This document shows positions 24,859 to 34,068 of a stretch of DNA of 57,668 bases, one piece after another. This DNA is from CAKQOE01 sp051892195. GTDB taxonomy: Bacteria; Bacillota; Clostridia; Peptostreptococcales; Anaerovoracaceae. Every line of letters starts with the position of its first letter. Positions within the stretch are counted from its first letter, which is position 1. A program made the position numbers and the translations under genes. Location of the stretch: the NCBI GenBank assembly GCA_051892195.1, contig JBJFFZ010000035.1:1-57668 (forward strand). The letters are read 5' to 3'. The notes under the pieces are model-generated. The model ran no database searches. It was not told the DNA's origin and saw only the letters and a program-made list of their open reading frames with translations.

Positions 24859-26229
24859 ATGGATATAAAAGTCTGGCCGGGAAAGCTTTCCGGCGTTGTG
24901 AAGGCTCCGCCTTCCAAATCCATGGCTCACAGAGCCCTGATCTGCGGGGCTCTGGCAGAGGGAGTGTCCGTGATCCGGGGAATTTCCGGCTCTAAGGACA
25001 TGGAAGCCACCATTGGCTGTATGACAGCGCTCGGGGCTGAGATCCGGCGGCTGGAAAACGGCAGCGATGTTGAGATTCGGGGAATCGGAAAAAAACGGGG
25101 AGACTCCGGCTCTGCCGGAGCAGGCAGCGGCAGGCCGCTGCTGGACTGCATCGAGAGCGGATCCACCCTCCGGTTTATCCTTCCTATTGCAGCGGCTTTG
25201 GGCATTTCCTGCGATTTTACGGGCTGCGGGAAGCTTCCTCAGCGGCCCATGACGCCCCTGGCAGACGAAATGAAAAAGAAAGGTGTGAGATTCCTTCCGG
25301 ATGGACGGGATTCTCTTCCGTTTACCATAGAGGGGAGACTGGAACCGGGGATTTTTGAGATTCCCGGAAACATCAGCTCCCAGTACATTTCCGGGCTCAT
25401 TTTTGCCCTTCCGCTTCTCGCAGGGGACAGCGAGATCCGCATCATCGGGGATCTGGAGTCCGGGGGCTATATCGCTCTGACCCTGCAGATGGTCCGGGAT
25501 TTCGGCATCGTCGTGAAGGAGACGGAGCAGGGCTTTGTGATTCCCGGAAACCAGACCTACCGTGCCATGGATACGGAGGTGGAGGGGGATTACTCCAATG
25601 CAGCCTTCTGGATGGTGGCTGCTGCAGGAGGATCGGATCTGACAATCACGGGTCTCCGGGGGGACAGCGCCCAGGGAGACCGGAGGGCTGCGGCCATTCT
25701 TGAGACGGCAGGAGCCGTCGTGACCTGCGGGGACTGCAGTTATTCGGAGATTGAGCGCAAGGCTCAGGACGGAACCCTGGGGGAAGAGGAGCGCATTCTT
25801 TCCTTTGTGATCCGGGGCGAAGGGCTCGCAGGGGTGGATGTGGACTGCCGGGATATTCCCGATATTGTGCCCATTCTTTCTGTGGGGGCTGCCGGGGCAG
25901 CCGGAACCACCCGGTTCCTTGACGCGGGAAGGCTGCGGATCAAGGAAAGTGACCGTCTGGCGGCCATGGCGGACTGTCTGACGCGGCTTGGGGCAAAGGT
26001 GCAGGAAGGTCAGGAGGAGCTGATTGTGGAAGGCGGCGCCCTGCAGGGAGGCTGTGAGGTCAGCGGGTATAATGACCACCGCATCGTAATGTCCATGGCC
26101 ATTGCGGCGCTGCAGTGCAGGGAGCCGGTGATTATCCGGGGCGCTGAGGCTGTGGCAAAGAGCTATCCTGATTTTTTTGATGAGTACAGAAGACTTGGAG
26201 GACGGGCAGATGTCATCACAGATAGGTAA
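24859..26229 (+). CDS. aroA: 3-phosphoshikimate 1-carboxyvinyltransferase (EPSP synthase)
   Basis: EPSP synthase joins phosphoenolpyruvate to shikimate-3-phosphate. The 456-residue protein begins with the active-site 'PPSKSMAHRAL' (K20, S21, R25). 'ESGSTLRFILP' corresponds to the second substrate-binding loop, and 'IKESDRLAAMADCL' to the C-terminal PEP-binding region. It is about 25-30 residues longer than usual, mainly through an insert 'KKRGDSGSAGAGSGRP' before the second motif. The last 20 bases overlap the start of aroC, indicating translational coupling. Confidence 0.95.
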   Translation: MDIKVWPGKLSGVVKAPPSKSMAHRALICGALAEGVSVIRGISGSKDMEATIGCMTALGAEIRRLENGSDVEIRGIGKKRGDSGSAGAGSGRPLLDCIESGSTLRFILPIAAALGISCDFTGCGKLPQRPMTPLADEMKKKGVRFLPDGRDSLPFTIEGRLEPGIFEIPGNISSQYISGLIFALPLLAGDSEIRIIGDLESGGYIALTLQMVRDFGIVVKETEQGFVIPGNQTYRAMDTEVEGDYSNAAFWMVAAAGGSDLTITGLRGDSAQGDRRAAAILETAGAVVTCGDCSYSEIERKAQDGTLGEEERILSFVIRGEGLAGVDVDCRDIPDIVPILSVGAAGAAGTTRFLDAGRLRIKESDRLAAMADCLTRLGAKVQEGQEELIVEGGALQGGCEVSGYNDHRIVMSMAIAALQCREPVIIRGAEAVAKSYPDFFDEYRRLGGRADVITDR

Positions 26230-27298
26230 TCGGTTAAAGGTCTCTATTTTCGGAGAATCCCACGGAAACGGCATCGGCGCAGTGATCGACGGATTTCCTC
26301 CGGGATTTCAGGTGGATGAAGAGGAGCTTCTGCGTTTTATGAAGCGCAGGGCGCCGGGAAAGGATAAGACCTCAACGGCAAGAAAGGAAAGTGACCTTCC
26401 GACGATTCTTTCCGGAGTTCTGGACGGCACAACCTGCGGCACACCCATTGCCGCGGTCATTGCAAATACGGACCAGCATTCCGGCGACTATAAAAATGTA
26501 GCCTCCATCGCCCGGCCGGGTCATGCGGACTACACCGGATCGGTCCGGTATCAGGGCTTTAACGATGTGCGGGGCGGCGGACACTTTTCCGCCCGTCTGA
26601 CGGCTCCCATGGTGTTTGCGGGGGGCCTGTGCAGGCAGTACCTTGCACAAAGAGGCATCTTTATCGGAGCGCATCTCCTGTCTGTAGGAGACGCAGAAGA
26701 CGAGGGGTTTGATCCTGTCAATCTGACGGCGGAGGAGCTTCTTGCACCGGGAAATAAGGATTTTCCTGTGATCTGCAGTGAGGCGGAACAGGCCATGCGG
26801 GATGTCATCGAGGCAGCACGCCTGGATGCGGACTCTGTGGGAGGCGTCATCGAGGTGGCGGCCGTGGGTCTGCCTGCAGGGGTGGGAAGTCCCATCTTTG
26901 ATACGGTGGAGGGCCGGCTTGCCTACGGATATTACGGAATTCCTGCCGTAAAAGGGGTGGAGTTCGGCGCAGGCTTCCGCGCTGCAGCCCTGCGGGGAAG
27001 CGAGAACAACGATCCGTTTTACATGGCGGCAGAGGGCGTGGTAAAAACTGAAACCAACAACCACGGCGGGGTTCTGGGAGGCATTACCTCCGGAATGCCG
27101 GTGACGGCCCGGCTGGCCTTTAAGCCGACGCCGTCCATCGGAAAGCCGCAGAAGAGCATTGATTACCGGAAGCTTACGGATGCCGAGATGGGCGTCAAAG
27201 GGCGGCATGACCCGTGCGTGGCTGTCCGGGCGGTACCGGTAGTGGAGGCTGTGACGGCTATTGTTCTGATGGACATGCTTCTTGAGGAGGGCAGATAG
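26210..27298 (+). CDS. aroC: Chorismate synthase
   Basis: AroC makes chorismate from EPSP with reduced FMN. The 362-residue protein shows 'FGESHGNGIGAVIDGFPPG', 'RPGHADYTG' and 'GGGHFSARLTAP', which are the three family signatures, and 'DSVGGVIEV' further on. The ATG at 26210 is chosen because GGAGG lies seven bases upstream, within the end of aroA; a longer frame from 26177 has no ribosome site. Chorismate mutase begins at the base after its stop codon. Confidence 0.95.
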   Translation: MSSQIGNRLKVSIFGESHGNGIGAVIDGFPPGFQVDEEELLRFMKRRAPGKDKTSTARKESDLPTILSGVLDGTTCGTPIAAVIANTDQHSGDYKNVASIARPGHADYTGSVRYQGFNDVRGGGHFSARLTAPMVFAGGLCRQYLAQRGIFIGAHLLSVGDAEDEGFDPVNLTAEELLAPGNKDFPVICSEAEQAMRDVIEAARLDADSVGGVIEVAAVGLPAGVGSPIFDTVEGRLAYGYYGIPAVKGVEFGAGFRAAALRGSENNDPFYMAAEGVVKTETNNHGGVLGGITSGMPVTARLAFKPTPSIGKPQKSIDYRKLTDAEMGVKGRHDPCVAVRAVPVVEAVTAIVLMDMLLEEGR

Positions 27299-27589
27299 AT
27301 GGAACTGAATCTGGAAGAAATCAGAGGGCAGATCGATGCCATCGACCGGGAGCTGGTGGATGCCTTCTGCCGCAGAATGGACCTCGCAAAGAAGGTGGCG
27401 GCCTACAAGATTGAAAATGATATGCCTGTGCTGCGGCCGGAGCGGGAAGTTTTTATCCTGGATAAGGTGGAGGCCCAGGCAGGCGAAGAATACGGCGGCT
27501 ATGTGAGGGATCTGTACCAGCATGTGCTCCGGGAAAGCCGGGAGATGCAGCAGAAGATGATCGATGAACATAACCGGAAGAGCAAATGA
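27299..27589 (+). CDS. Chorismate mutase, AroQ type, stand-alone
   Basis: This 96-residue all-helical protein has the AroQ layout. 'IRGQIDAIDRELVDAFCRRM' is the long first helix with the substrate-binding Arg, followed by 'KKVAAYK' and 'VLRPEREVFILDKV'. It rearranges chorismate to prephenate for phenylalanine and tyrosine synthesis. It stands alone here rather than being fused to prephenate dehydratase or DAHP synthase. It begins immediately after aroC and its stop overlaps the start of the ECF ATPase gene (ATGA). Confidence 0.9.
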   Translation: MELNLEEIRGQIDAIDRELVDAFCRRMDLAKKVAAYKIENDMPVLRPEREVFILDKVEAQAGEEYGGYVRDLYQHVLRESREMQQKMIDEHNRKSK

Positions 27590-29400
27590 GCACGGAGGAA
27601 TTGTTCCCGGAGGCTTCCGGGACTGAAGGAGGCGGCTTGGATTTCATGATTCGGGCAGAAGAAGTGACATATGAATACGAGCCTTACGAGGAAGGCGGAC
27701 AGACCATTACAGCCATCCGGAATCTGAGCCTGCATATTCCAAAAGGGTCCTTTACCGCGGTTTTAGGGCGCAACGGATCAGGGAAATCCACTTTGGCAAA
27801 GACCTTTAACGGTCTTCTGGTGCCTACCGGCGGAAAGGTTTTTGTGGCGGACATGGATACCGCAGACGAGCTGCTGATCTGGGAAATACGCAAAAAAGCA
27901 GGCATGGTGTTTCAGAATCCTGACAACCAGATCGTAGCGGCCATGGTGGAGGACGATGTGGCCTTCGGCCCGGAGAACCTGGGGATTCCCCCGGAGGAAA
28001 TCCGGCAGCGGATCGACGAGGCCATGAAGAGCACCGGTATTTATGAGCAGCGGAAAAAGGCGCCTTCCATGCTGTCCGGAGGACAGAAGCAGCGGGTGGC
28101 CATTGCAGGCGTCATTGCCATGAAGCCGGACTGCATTATTTTTGATGAGCCTACGGCTATGCTGGACCCCAGGGGCCGGGCGGATGTCATGAGAATCATC
28201 CGCAGGCTTCATGAAGAGGGAATTACCATTGTGCTGATCACCCACTTTATGGAAGAGGCCTGCCAGGCCCAGCGGGTCATTATTATGGAAGACGGACGGA
28301 TTCTTTCGGAGGGAACCCCGGAGGAAATCTTTGCTCATCCGGAGCATATCCTGCAGGCCGGACTTGCCATTCCCCCTGCAGTCCGAATGGCATTCCTTCT
28401 GAAGCAGAGGGGGGTGCAGATTCCGGATCATATTCTGACCATGGAGGCGCTGGCTCAGTGGATCGCAGAAGCCGACTGCTCTGCAGTCACCTCACCGGAG
28501 AACTCCGGAGGGCGTTCAGAAAAAGAAGAGAGCAGAGTCCCTTCAGACCCGCCGCAAAGGGGCGGCATGAAGCTGACGGTGGATCATCTGTGCCATGTGT
28601 ACAATCCGGGACGGCCGGATGAAACAAAGGCTCTGGAGGATGTGAGCTTTACCATCGAACCGGGAGAGTTTGCCGGAATCATCGGCCACACAGGCTCAGG
28701 AAAATCAACGCTGATCCAGCACCTGAACGGGCTTCTGAAGCCTACCTCCGGCAGCATTACGCCCCAGCCGGACCGTCAGGTCCGCAGCCGCATCGGACTG
28801 GTGTTCCAGTATCCGGAATACCAGCTGTTCGAAGAATCTGTGGCAAAGGACGTGGCCTTTGGTCCGAAGAATCAGGGCCTGAAGGGCGAAGAACTGGAAC
28901 AGAGGGTGCGGGAAGCCCTGGATATGGTGAATCTTCCCTGCGATACCTTTGGAGACCGTTCTCCCTTTGAGCTGTCCGGGGGACAGAAGCGCAGGGCTGC
29001 CATTGCAGGCGTCATCGCCATGCGCCCTGAGATTCTGATTCTCGATGAGCCCACAGCAGGTCTGGATCCCAGGGCCCACAGGGAGATTCTTGAAATGGTG
29101 AAAAAGATCCGGAACGAATGGGGGTGCTCCATCGTACTGGTTTCTCACAATATGGATGACGTGGCAGCCCTCTGTGACAGAGTGCTGGTGATGGACGGGG
29201 GAAAGCTGGTGCTGCAGGGAACCCCGCAGGAAGTCTTTCTGCAGGCAGATGCCCTGTGCAGCATGGGCCTGGATCTCCCTTCCGGAGGACGGCTGATCCG
29301 GGAAATAAGAAAACATGGCATATTGACGATAGACGATGCAATAGATGAGACTGCTGCAGCGGATGCCGTTGTGAAATACCTGCGGGGGTGCTGCAGATGA
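27586..29400 (+). CDS. Fused ECF-transporter ATPase (EcfA1-EcfA2 in one chain)
   Basis: This 604-residue protein is two complete ABC ATPases in one polypeptide. The first has Walker A 'GRNGSGKST' (61-69), 'LSGGQKQR' and 'IIFDEPTAMLDP'. The second starts near residue 328 and has Walker A 'GHTGSGKST' (367-375), 'LSGGQKRR' and 'LILDEPTAGLDP'. A charged linker rich in Ser, Glu and Pro (about 300-327) joins them. The two halves correspond to EcfA1 and EcfA2, usually separate genes in Firmicutes. An internal ATG at 28567, with AAAGGGG a few bases before it, could still yield the second half alone. The N-terminus is uncertain; an ATG at 27646 also fits. EcfT follows directly. Confidence 0.92.
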   Translation: MSTEELFPEASGTEGGGLDFMIRAEEVTYEYEPYEEGGQTITAIRNLSLHIPKGSFTAVLGRNGSGKSTLAKTFNGLLVPTGGKVFVADMDTADELLIWEIRKKAGMVFQNPDNQIVAAMVEDDVAFGPENLGIPPEEIRQRIDEAMKSTGIYEQRKKAPSMLSGGQKQRVAIAGVIAMKPDCIIFDEPTAMLDPRGRADVMRIIRRLHEEGITIVLITHFMEEACQAQRVIIMEDGRILSEGTPEEIFAHPEHILQAGLAIPPAVRMAFLLKQRGVQIPDHILTMEALAQWIAEADCSAVTSPENSGGRSEKEESRVPSDPPQRGGMKLTVDHLCHVYNPGRPDETKALEDVSFTIEPGEFAGIIGHTGSGKSTLIQHLNGLLKPTSGSITPQPDRQVRSRIGLVFQYPEYQLFEESVAKDVAFGPKNQGLKGEELEQRVREALDMVNLPCDTFGDRSPFELSGGQKRRAAIAGVIAMRPEILILDEPTAGLDPRAHREILEMVKKIRNEWGCSIVLVSHNMDDVAALCDRVLVMDGGKLVLQGTPQEVFLQADALCSMGLDLPSGGRLIREIRKHGILTIDDAIDETAAADAVVKYLRGCCR

Positions 29401-30197
29401 TCAGAGATATTACGTTAGGACAATATTATGCAAAGGATTCTGTGATCCACCGGCTGGATCCCAGAGTCAAAATCGCCGGGACCTTTGTGTACCTGGTGAT
29501 GATCTTTCTGGTTCAGGATTTTGTCGGATTCGGCTTTGTGACCCTGTGCCTTGCAGGGGTGGTGGCCCTTTCAAAGGTACCGGTAAAGTTCATTGTGAAG
29601 GGGATGAAGCCCATCCTGTTCATTCTGGTATTTACCTTCTGCATCAACATTTTTCTGTACCGGGGCACCGTCATCTGGCAGTTCGGATTTCTGAAAATCA
29701 CCGAAGAGGGCCTGCAGCAGGCGGTCTTTATCGCCGTCCGGCTTCTGCTGCTGATCTTCGGAACCTCCCTGCTGACCTATACCACCAAGCCCATGGCTCT
29801 GACCGACGGCTTTGAAGCCATTCTGCGTCCATTTGCAAGGCTTGGGGTTCCGGCCCATGAAATCGCCATGATGATGTCCATTGCCCTGCGCTTCATTCCC
29901 ACCCTTCTTGAGGAGACGGACAAGATCATGAAAGCACAGCAGGCAAGAGGGGCCGATTTTGAGAGCGGCAACCTGCTTCACCGGGCAAAAGCTCTGATTC
30001 CCATTCTGATCCCCCTGTTTGTGGGGGCCTTCCGGATCGCCCAGGATCTGGCTATGGCCATGGAATCCAGGTGCTACCGGGGCGGCGAGGGCCGGACAAG
30101 ACTTCACCCTATGAAGTACCGGCCGGCAGACCGGATTGCCTACGTTGTAATTCTGCTCTTTGCCGCAGCAATCATCCTGCTTCGCATTTTTTTATAA
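29397..30197 (+). CDS. ecfT: ECF transporter T component (EcfT)
   Basis: EcfT is the membrane scaffold that couples the paired ATPases to exchangeable substrate-binding S components. The 266-residue protein starts 'MIRDITLGQYYAKDSVIHRL', followed by 'DPRVK', typical of EcfT, and has five or so membrane helices. The two coupling motifs near the C-terminus are 'QQARGADF' and 'ESRCYRGGEGRT'; the second has Cys where Gly is common. The ATG at 29397 overlaps the ATPase stop (ATGA). The nearest S component is encoded 5.7 kb away on the other strand, so this is a shared-module (group II) system. Confidence 0.92.
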   Translation: MIRDITLGQYYAKDSVIHRLDPRVKIAGTFVYLVMIFLVQDFVGFGFVTLCLAGVVALSKVPVKFIVKGMKPILFILVFTFCINIFLYRGTVIWQFGFLKITEEGLQQAVFIAVRLLLLIFGTSLLTYTTKPMALTDGFEAILRPFARLGVPAHEIAMMMSIALRFIPTLLEETDKIMKAQQARGADFESGNLLHRAKALIPILIPLFVGAFRIAQDLAMAMESRCYRGGEGRTRLHPMKYRPADRIAYVVILLFAAAIILLRIFL

Positions 30198-30214
30198 ATT
30201 GAGGAAAAAATAAT

Positions 30215-30967
30215 ATGAGACAGAGAAAGCTGAAGGATCTGGACGAAAAGTTAGACGCTTTTAACAGCGGAATCCGGATCAATCCAAAAGCAGTGAAGGG
30301 TCACTGGCAGGAAATGTTTGCAGCGGCCCAGCCGCTGTACATGGAGCTGGGATGCGGAAAAGGGCAGTTTATTCTTGCCCTGGCAAAGGCCCATCCGGAG
30401 AGAAATTTTCTGGCGGTGGAGGGCAACCGCAGCGTCATGCTGCGGGCGCTGCAGAAGGCTTCCAGACAGCTGGGGGCAGAGAGCTTTGCGGTCAGTGAAA
30501 AACAGACTGCAGCTGCCGTGGAGGATTTTGATGAAAGTCTCTGGTCCACGGACGCAGATGACTGCGTGTACGCGCTGGCCCCAAATCTGATCCTTGCCAA
30601 CATGTACCTGCGGTCGGTGACCGACTGCTTTGAAGAAGGAGAGCTGTCAGGCATCTACCTGAATTTCAGCGATCCATGGCCAAAGGACCGTCACGCAAAG
30701 CGCAGACTGACCCATACAAGATACCTCAGGGGGTACGGTCAGGTGCTGAAGCCGGGAAGCTGTCTGGAGTTCAAGACAGACAACGAAGACCTGTTCCGGT
30801 TTTCTGTAGAAGAATTTGAAAAAAACAGCCTGCAGCAGCTGGAGTATTCCGAAAACCTTCACGGAGAGGAAAATGGATACGAAACGGAAAAGTTCATGAC
30901 GGAATACGAGGAAAAGTTTTCCTCTCAGGGAAATCCCATCTATTACTGCAAGGTGAAGTTCGAATAA
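30215..30967 (+). CDS. trmB: tRNA (guanine-N7)-methyltransferase TrmB
   Basis: TrmB methylates G46 in the variable loop of tRNAs using S-adenosylmethionine. The 250-residue protein has the SAM-binding 'LYMELGCGKGQFILALA' and the family-specific 'YLNFSDPWPKDRHAKRRL' with 'FKTDNEDLF' near the C-terminus. GAGGA precedes the ATG. The spacing of 17 bases from ecfT suggests one transcript, although the functions are unrelated. Confidence 0.95.
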   Translation: MRQRKLKDLDEKLDAFNSGIRINPKAVKGHWQEMFAAAQPLYMELGCGKGQFILALAKAHPERNFLAVEGNRSVMLRALQKASRQLGAESFAVSEKQTAAAVEDFDESLWSTDADDCVYALAPNLILANMYLRSVTDCFEEGELSGIYLNFSDPWPKDRHAKRRLTHTRYLRGYGQVLKPGSCLEFKTDNEDLFRFSVEEFEKNSLQQLEYSENLHGEENGYETEKFMTEYEEKFSSQGNPIYYCKVKFE

Positions 30968-31028
30968 AAGAAGGACGCCCCGGCGGGAACAAACCTGCAG
31001 AGGGCAGAAGAAAAGGAGAATCGCAGAC

Positions 31029-31622
31029 ATGAAGGTACTGATCGCAGTAGATATGCAGAATGATTTCATCGACGGCGCTCTGGGAACACCGGAGGCACAG
31101 GCTATCGTTGCCCCGGTGGAAAAAAAGATCCGGGAATTTGACGGCCTGGTGATCCTCACCCGGGACACCCATCAGGAAAACTATCTGACAACCCAGGAGG
31201 GACGCAATCTTCCGGTGGAGCACTGCATCCAGGGCTCTGACGGATGGCAGATCCGCCCTGCGGTCATGGAAGCGGCCCGGGCACAGGCACGGATGCAGGA
31301 TGAGGTCCTTGAGGACGATACCGAGGATGCTGCTGTGGAGCTGGAATTTGAACCGGTAATCTTTGACAAGCCGGCCTTCGGCAGCATGGAGCTGGGGATT
31401 GCTCTGGCAAAGTGCAATGAGGAGGAACCTGTAGAGAGCGTGGAGCTGGTGGGACTCTGCACCGATATCTGTGTGATTTCCAATGCAATGATCGTAAAGG
31501 CAAGCCTGCCGGAGGTTCCGGTATTTGTTGACGCTTCCTGCTGTGCGGGAGTCACACCGGAAAGCCATCAGCGGGCCCTGGCTGCCATGGAGGCATGCCA
31601 GATCCGGATACTGAACGCATAA
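31029..31622 (+). CDS. Isochorismatase-like cysteine hydrolase (nicotinamidase type)
   Basis: The 197-residue protein has the catalytic triad of the cysteine hydrolase family: D8 in 'VDMQNDFIDG', K114 in 'DKPAFGS' and C148 in 'GLCTDICVISNA'. Nicotinamidases (PncA), which turn nicotinamide into nicotinate, share this pattern. The metal-site 'DTHQENYL' corresponds to the D-x-H pattern of PncA, which favours that reading. A gene symbol is withheld because related amidases look alike. AAAGGAG lies upstream of the start. Confidence 0.85.
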   Translation: MKVLIAVDMQNDFIDGALGTPEAQAIVAPVEKKIREFDGLVILTRDTHQENYLTTQEGRNLPVEHCIQGSDGWQIRPAVMEAARAQARMQDEVLEDDTEDAAVELEFEPVIFDKPAFGSMELGIALAKCNEEEPVESVELVGLCTDICVISNAMIVKASLPEVPVFVDASCCAGVTPESHQRALAAMEACQIRILNA

Positions 31623-31646
31623 ACAGATCAATGGAGGAACTATGAT

Positions 31647-31943
31647 ATGGCATCAACAGGACTGACAAAAAAAGAGCTTCTGAGCCAGCAGCAGATGGAC
31701 GGAAAAATCGGGCTTTTCGCAGATGTCACCATCGCACCGGGAGGCCATCTGGACTATCATGAGCATCACGGCGAAACAGAGACATATTACATTCTGGAAG
31801 GCCAGGGAGCGTATAACGACAACGGAGAAGTACGCACGGTAAAGGCGGGGGATGTAACCTTCTGCGAGGACGGAAACGGTCATGGAGTCTCCTGCACAGG
31901 GGATGAGGCTCTGCGCTTTATCGCTCTGATTATTAAAAAATAA
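31647..31943 (+). CDS. Small cupin-domain protein
   Basis: This 98-residue single-domain cupin has the first cupin motif with metal ligands H38, H40 and E45 in 'YHEHHGETETYYILEG', and H79 in the second motif 'GNGHGV'. All four expected ligands are present, so it probably binds a divalent metal. Small cupins of this type serve as isomerases, dioxygenases or binding proteins, and the substrate is unknown. It lies between the cysteine hydrolase and the nucleosidase with short gaps. Confidence 0.85.
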   Translation: MASTGLTKKELLSQQQMDGKIGLFADVTIAPGGHLDYHEHHGETETYYILEGQGAYNDNGEVRTVKAGDVTFCEDGNGHGVSCTGDEALRFIALIIKK

Positions 31944-31967
31944 CCGGACAGGGGAGGTGAACATGCC

Positions 31968-32711
31968 ATGAAAAAAGCCGCACTGATCGTTGCGGTGGAA
32001 ATGAAGGCTGTCTTCTCGCTCTGGGGAAAACCGGAAAAGGTATATGAAAATCTGCCGTTTAAGGCCTGCAGCTACTGCAGAAACGGACGGCAGATTTTTG
32101 TTATACGCAGCGGCCCGGGACAGCTGGCTGCAGCCGCAGCCACCCAGATGGCAGTCTCCGTGTTCTGCGTGTCGGAAATCTGGAATTTTGGTGTGGCCGG
32201 AGGCCTCGTACCTCAGATGCGGACAGGGGATGTCTGCGTGGTGTCCAGAGTGATTCATTATCATACGGACGTGGATCTGGCGCCGATTCCTACTGCGGAG
32301 CCGCTGGAAGAAAAGAAAATTCGTTCATTGCAGATAAACGATACGTCTGGGCTGCAACCTGCAGACGGCGGAAATTCATGTGCTGAAGAAAACAGCGGTT
32401 TCATCCGGATTCATTCCGGCGTCACTGCGGCCTCCGGGGATCTTGTCGTGGCGCAGCGCCCACGGCGCGTTGCCCTGGCAGAGAGCACCGGCGCGCAGAT
32501 TGCAGAGATGGAAGGGGCTGCTGTGGCGGTGACTTCGGGCAGAAACGGCATTCCGTGCTATATGGTCAAGGGCATTTCCGATGATCTGGATACACCGGAG
32601 GCGCAGCTGACGGCGGCGTTTCGAAGGGCGTCGGAAAGAACACTTATGGTAATGGATGCATTGATGATAAAGAAGGAAGTTTCGAATGGGGGAAAAGAGG
32701 GAAAAGAATAA
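31968..32711 (+). CDS. MTA/SAH-nucleosidase-like purine nucleosidase
   Basis: The 247-residue protein belongs to the PNP/MTAN superfamily. 'VAVEMKAV' holds the Glu at the active site. 'IWNFGVAGGL' is the ribose/base loop. 'IAEMEGAAVAV' carries the Met-Glu pair that binds the ribose, and 'VKGISDDLD' the catalytic Asp. A poorly conserved insert (about 110-145) disturbs the middle. It likely cleaves the glycosidic bond of 5'-methylthioadenosine, S-adenosylhomocysteine or a related nucleoside; the substrate range cannot be told. Its 3' end overlaps the MATE gene by 26 bases. Confidence 0.8.
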   Translation: MKKAALIVAVEMKAVFSLWGKPEKVYENLPFKACSYCRNGRQIFVIRSGPGQLAAAAATQMAVSVFCVSEIWNFGVAGGLVPQMRTGDVCVVSRVIHYHTDVDLAPIPTAEPLEEKKIRSLQINDTSGLQPADGGNSCAEENSGFIRIHSGVTAASGDLVVAQRPRRVALAESTGAQIAEMEGAAVAVTSGRNGIPCYMVKGISDDLDTPEAQLTAAFRRASERTLMVMDALMIKKEVSNGGKEGKE

Positions 32712-34068
32712 AATAGATATGCTTCAGGGGCCCATGGCGGGAAAGATTCTTCTGTTTGCCCTGCCTGTGGCGGGCAGCGGGATTCTGCAGCAGCTGTTTA
32801 ATTCTGCCGATGTGGCAGTGGCAGGACGATTTGCAGGAGATGCGGCCCTGGCGGCTGTGGGAGGAAATACGCCGGTCATTAATTTCTTTCTGAATCTTTT
32901 TCTGGGAATCTCTCTGGGGGCAAATGCTCTGATCGCAAGATACATCGGACAGGGAGAAAGGGAAAGAATCCGAAAGGCGGTTCATTCGGCCATGGCCCTG
33001 GCCGGAATCTGCGGTCTTCTCATGATGATCGTGGGAACCGTTTTATCGGTGCCGGTGCTCCGGCTGATGAACACGCCGCCGGATGTGATGGACGGCGCCG
33101 TTCTTTACATGAAAATCTATTTTGCGGGAGCTCCCTTTATTATAATCTACAACTTTGGCGCGGCCATTCTGCGCAGCGTGGGGGACACCCGCAGGCCTCT
33201 GATGATCCTTGCAGTTACAGGAGTGATCAATGTCTGCCTGAACCTGGTGATGGTTGTCTGCTTTCACATGGGCGTTGCCGGTGTGGCTCTGGCAACCCTG
33301 ATGGCCAATCTCATCAGCTGCATCAGCGTGGTGGCCCTTCTCATCAGGGAAACCTCAGATATCCGGCTTCTGCCGAAGAACATCAGGGTGGACAGAGAAT
33401 CCACCGGAGAAATGATCCGGATCGGATTTCCTGCGGGGCTTCAGGGAGCTATTTTTTCTCTGTCAAACATTATGATCCAGTCCGGGATCAACAGCTTTGG
33501 AACAGCTTCTGAGGCCGGTTCTGCAGCGGCGGTGAATTTTGAGTTTTTTACATATTTTGTAACCAGCTCCTTCTGTCAGGCCACCATGACCTTTGTGAGC
33601 CAGAACTACGGAGCAGGGAAGATGGACCGGTGCCGCCGGGCTGCGGGACTGTCTCTGGTCTTTGGGATCAGCATGGCGGCAGCCATGAGTCTGTTCTTTG
33701 TGCTGTTCCGGGACTTTTTCCTGGGCCTTTATACCACAGGAGCAGAGAGCATGGAATACGGCGTGATCCGTATGATCCATGTGGAGCTTCTGGCCTGCAT
33801 TATCTGCCTGTATGAAATTCCATCCGGGGCCATGCGGGGCATGGGTCGGTCCATGCTGCCTGCAGTGATCACGGTCTTTGGTGTATGCGTCATGCGGGTG
33901 ATCTGGATGAAGACTGCTTTTGTGTATCATCATACTTATGCCACGCTGATGGACGTATATCCGTTTACCTGGATCGTTACAATCCTGCTGATGCTGCCTG
34001 CGTATTTTGCAGTGCGGAAGCAGGCGGAACGGGAAGTTATTGAAAAGCAGAAAGGAGAAACCATATGA
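32686..34068 (+). CDS. MATE-family multidrug efflux transporter
   Basis: The 460-residue membrane protein has twelve predicted helices in two repeats. It begins with the typical 'MLQGPMAGKILLFALPVAGS' region and has 'LQQLFNSADVAVAGRFAG' in the first helix pair and 'GAGKMDRCRRA' in the equivalent loop of the second half. MATE proteins export cationic compounds in exchange for Na+ or H+. It starts within the nucleosidase gene and is joined to the YitT gene by an ATGA overlap. Confidence 0.92.
   Translation: MGEKREKNKIDMLQGPMAGKILLFALPVAGSGILQQLFNSADVAVAGRFAGDAALAAVGGNTPVINFFLNLFLGISLGANALIARYIGQGERERIRKAVHSAMALAGICGLLMMIVGTVLSVPVLRLMNTPPDVMDGAVLYMKIYFAGAPFIIIYNFGAAILRSVGDTRRPLMILAVTGVINVCLNLVMVVCFHMGVAGVALATLMANLISCISVVALLIRETSDIRLLPKNIRVDRESTGEMIRIGFPAGLQGAIFSLSNIMIQSGINSFGTASEAGSAAAVNFEFFTYFVTSSFCQATMTFVSQNYGAGKMDRCRRAAGLSLVFGISMAAAMSLFFVLFRDFFLGLYTTGAESMEYGVIRMIHVELLACIICLYEIPSGAMRGMGRSMLPAVITVFGVCVMRVIWMKTAFVYHHTYATLMDVYPFTWIVTILLMLPAYFAVRKQAEREVIEKQKGETI

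Noticed and set aside
24814..26274. 486-codon open frame antisense to aroA
   Set aside because: A shadow of the aroA codon pattern; aroA shows all EPSP synthase motifs.
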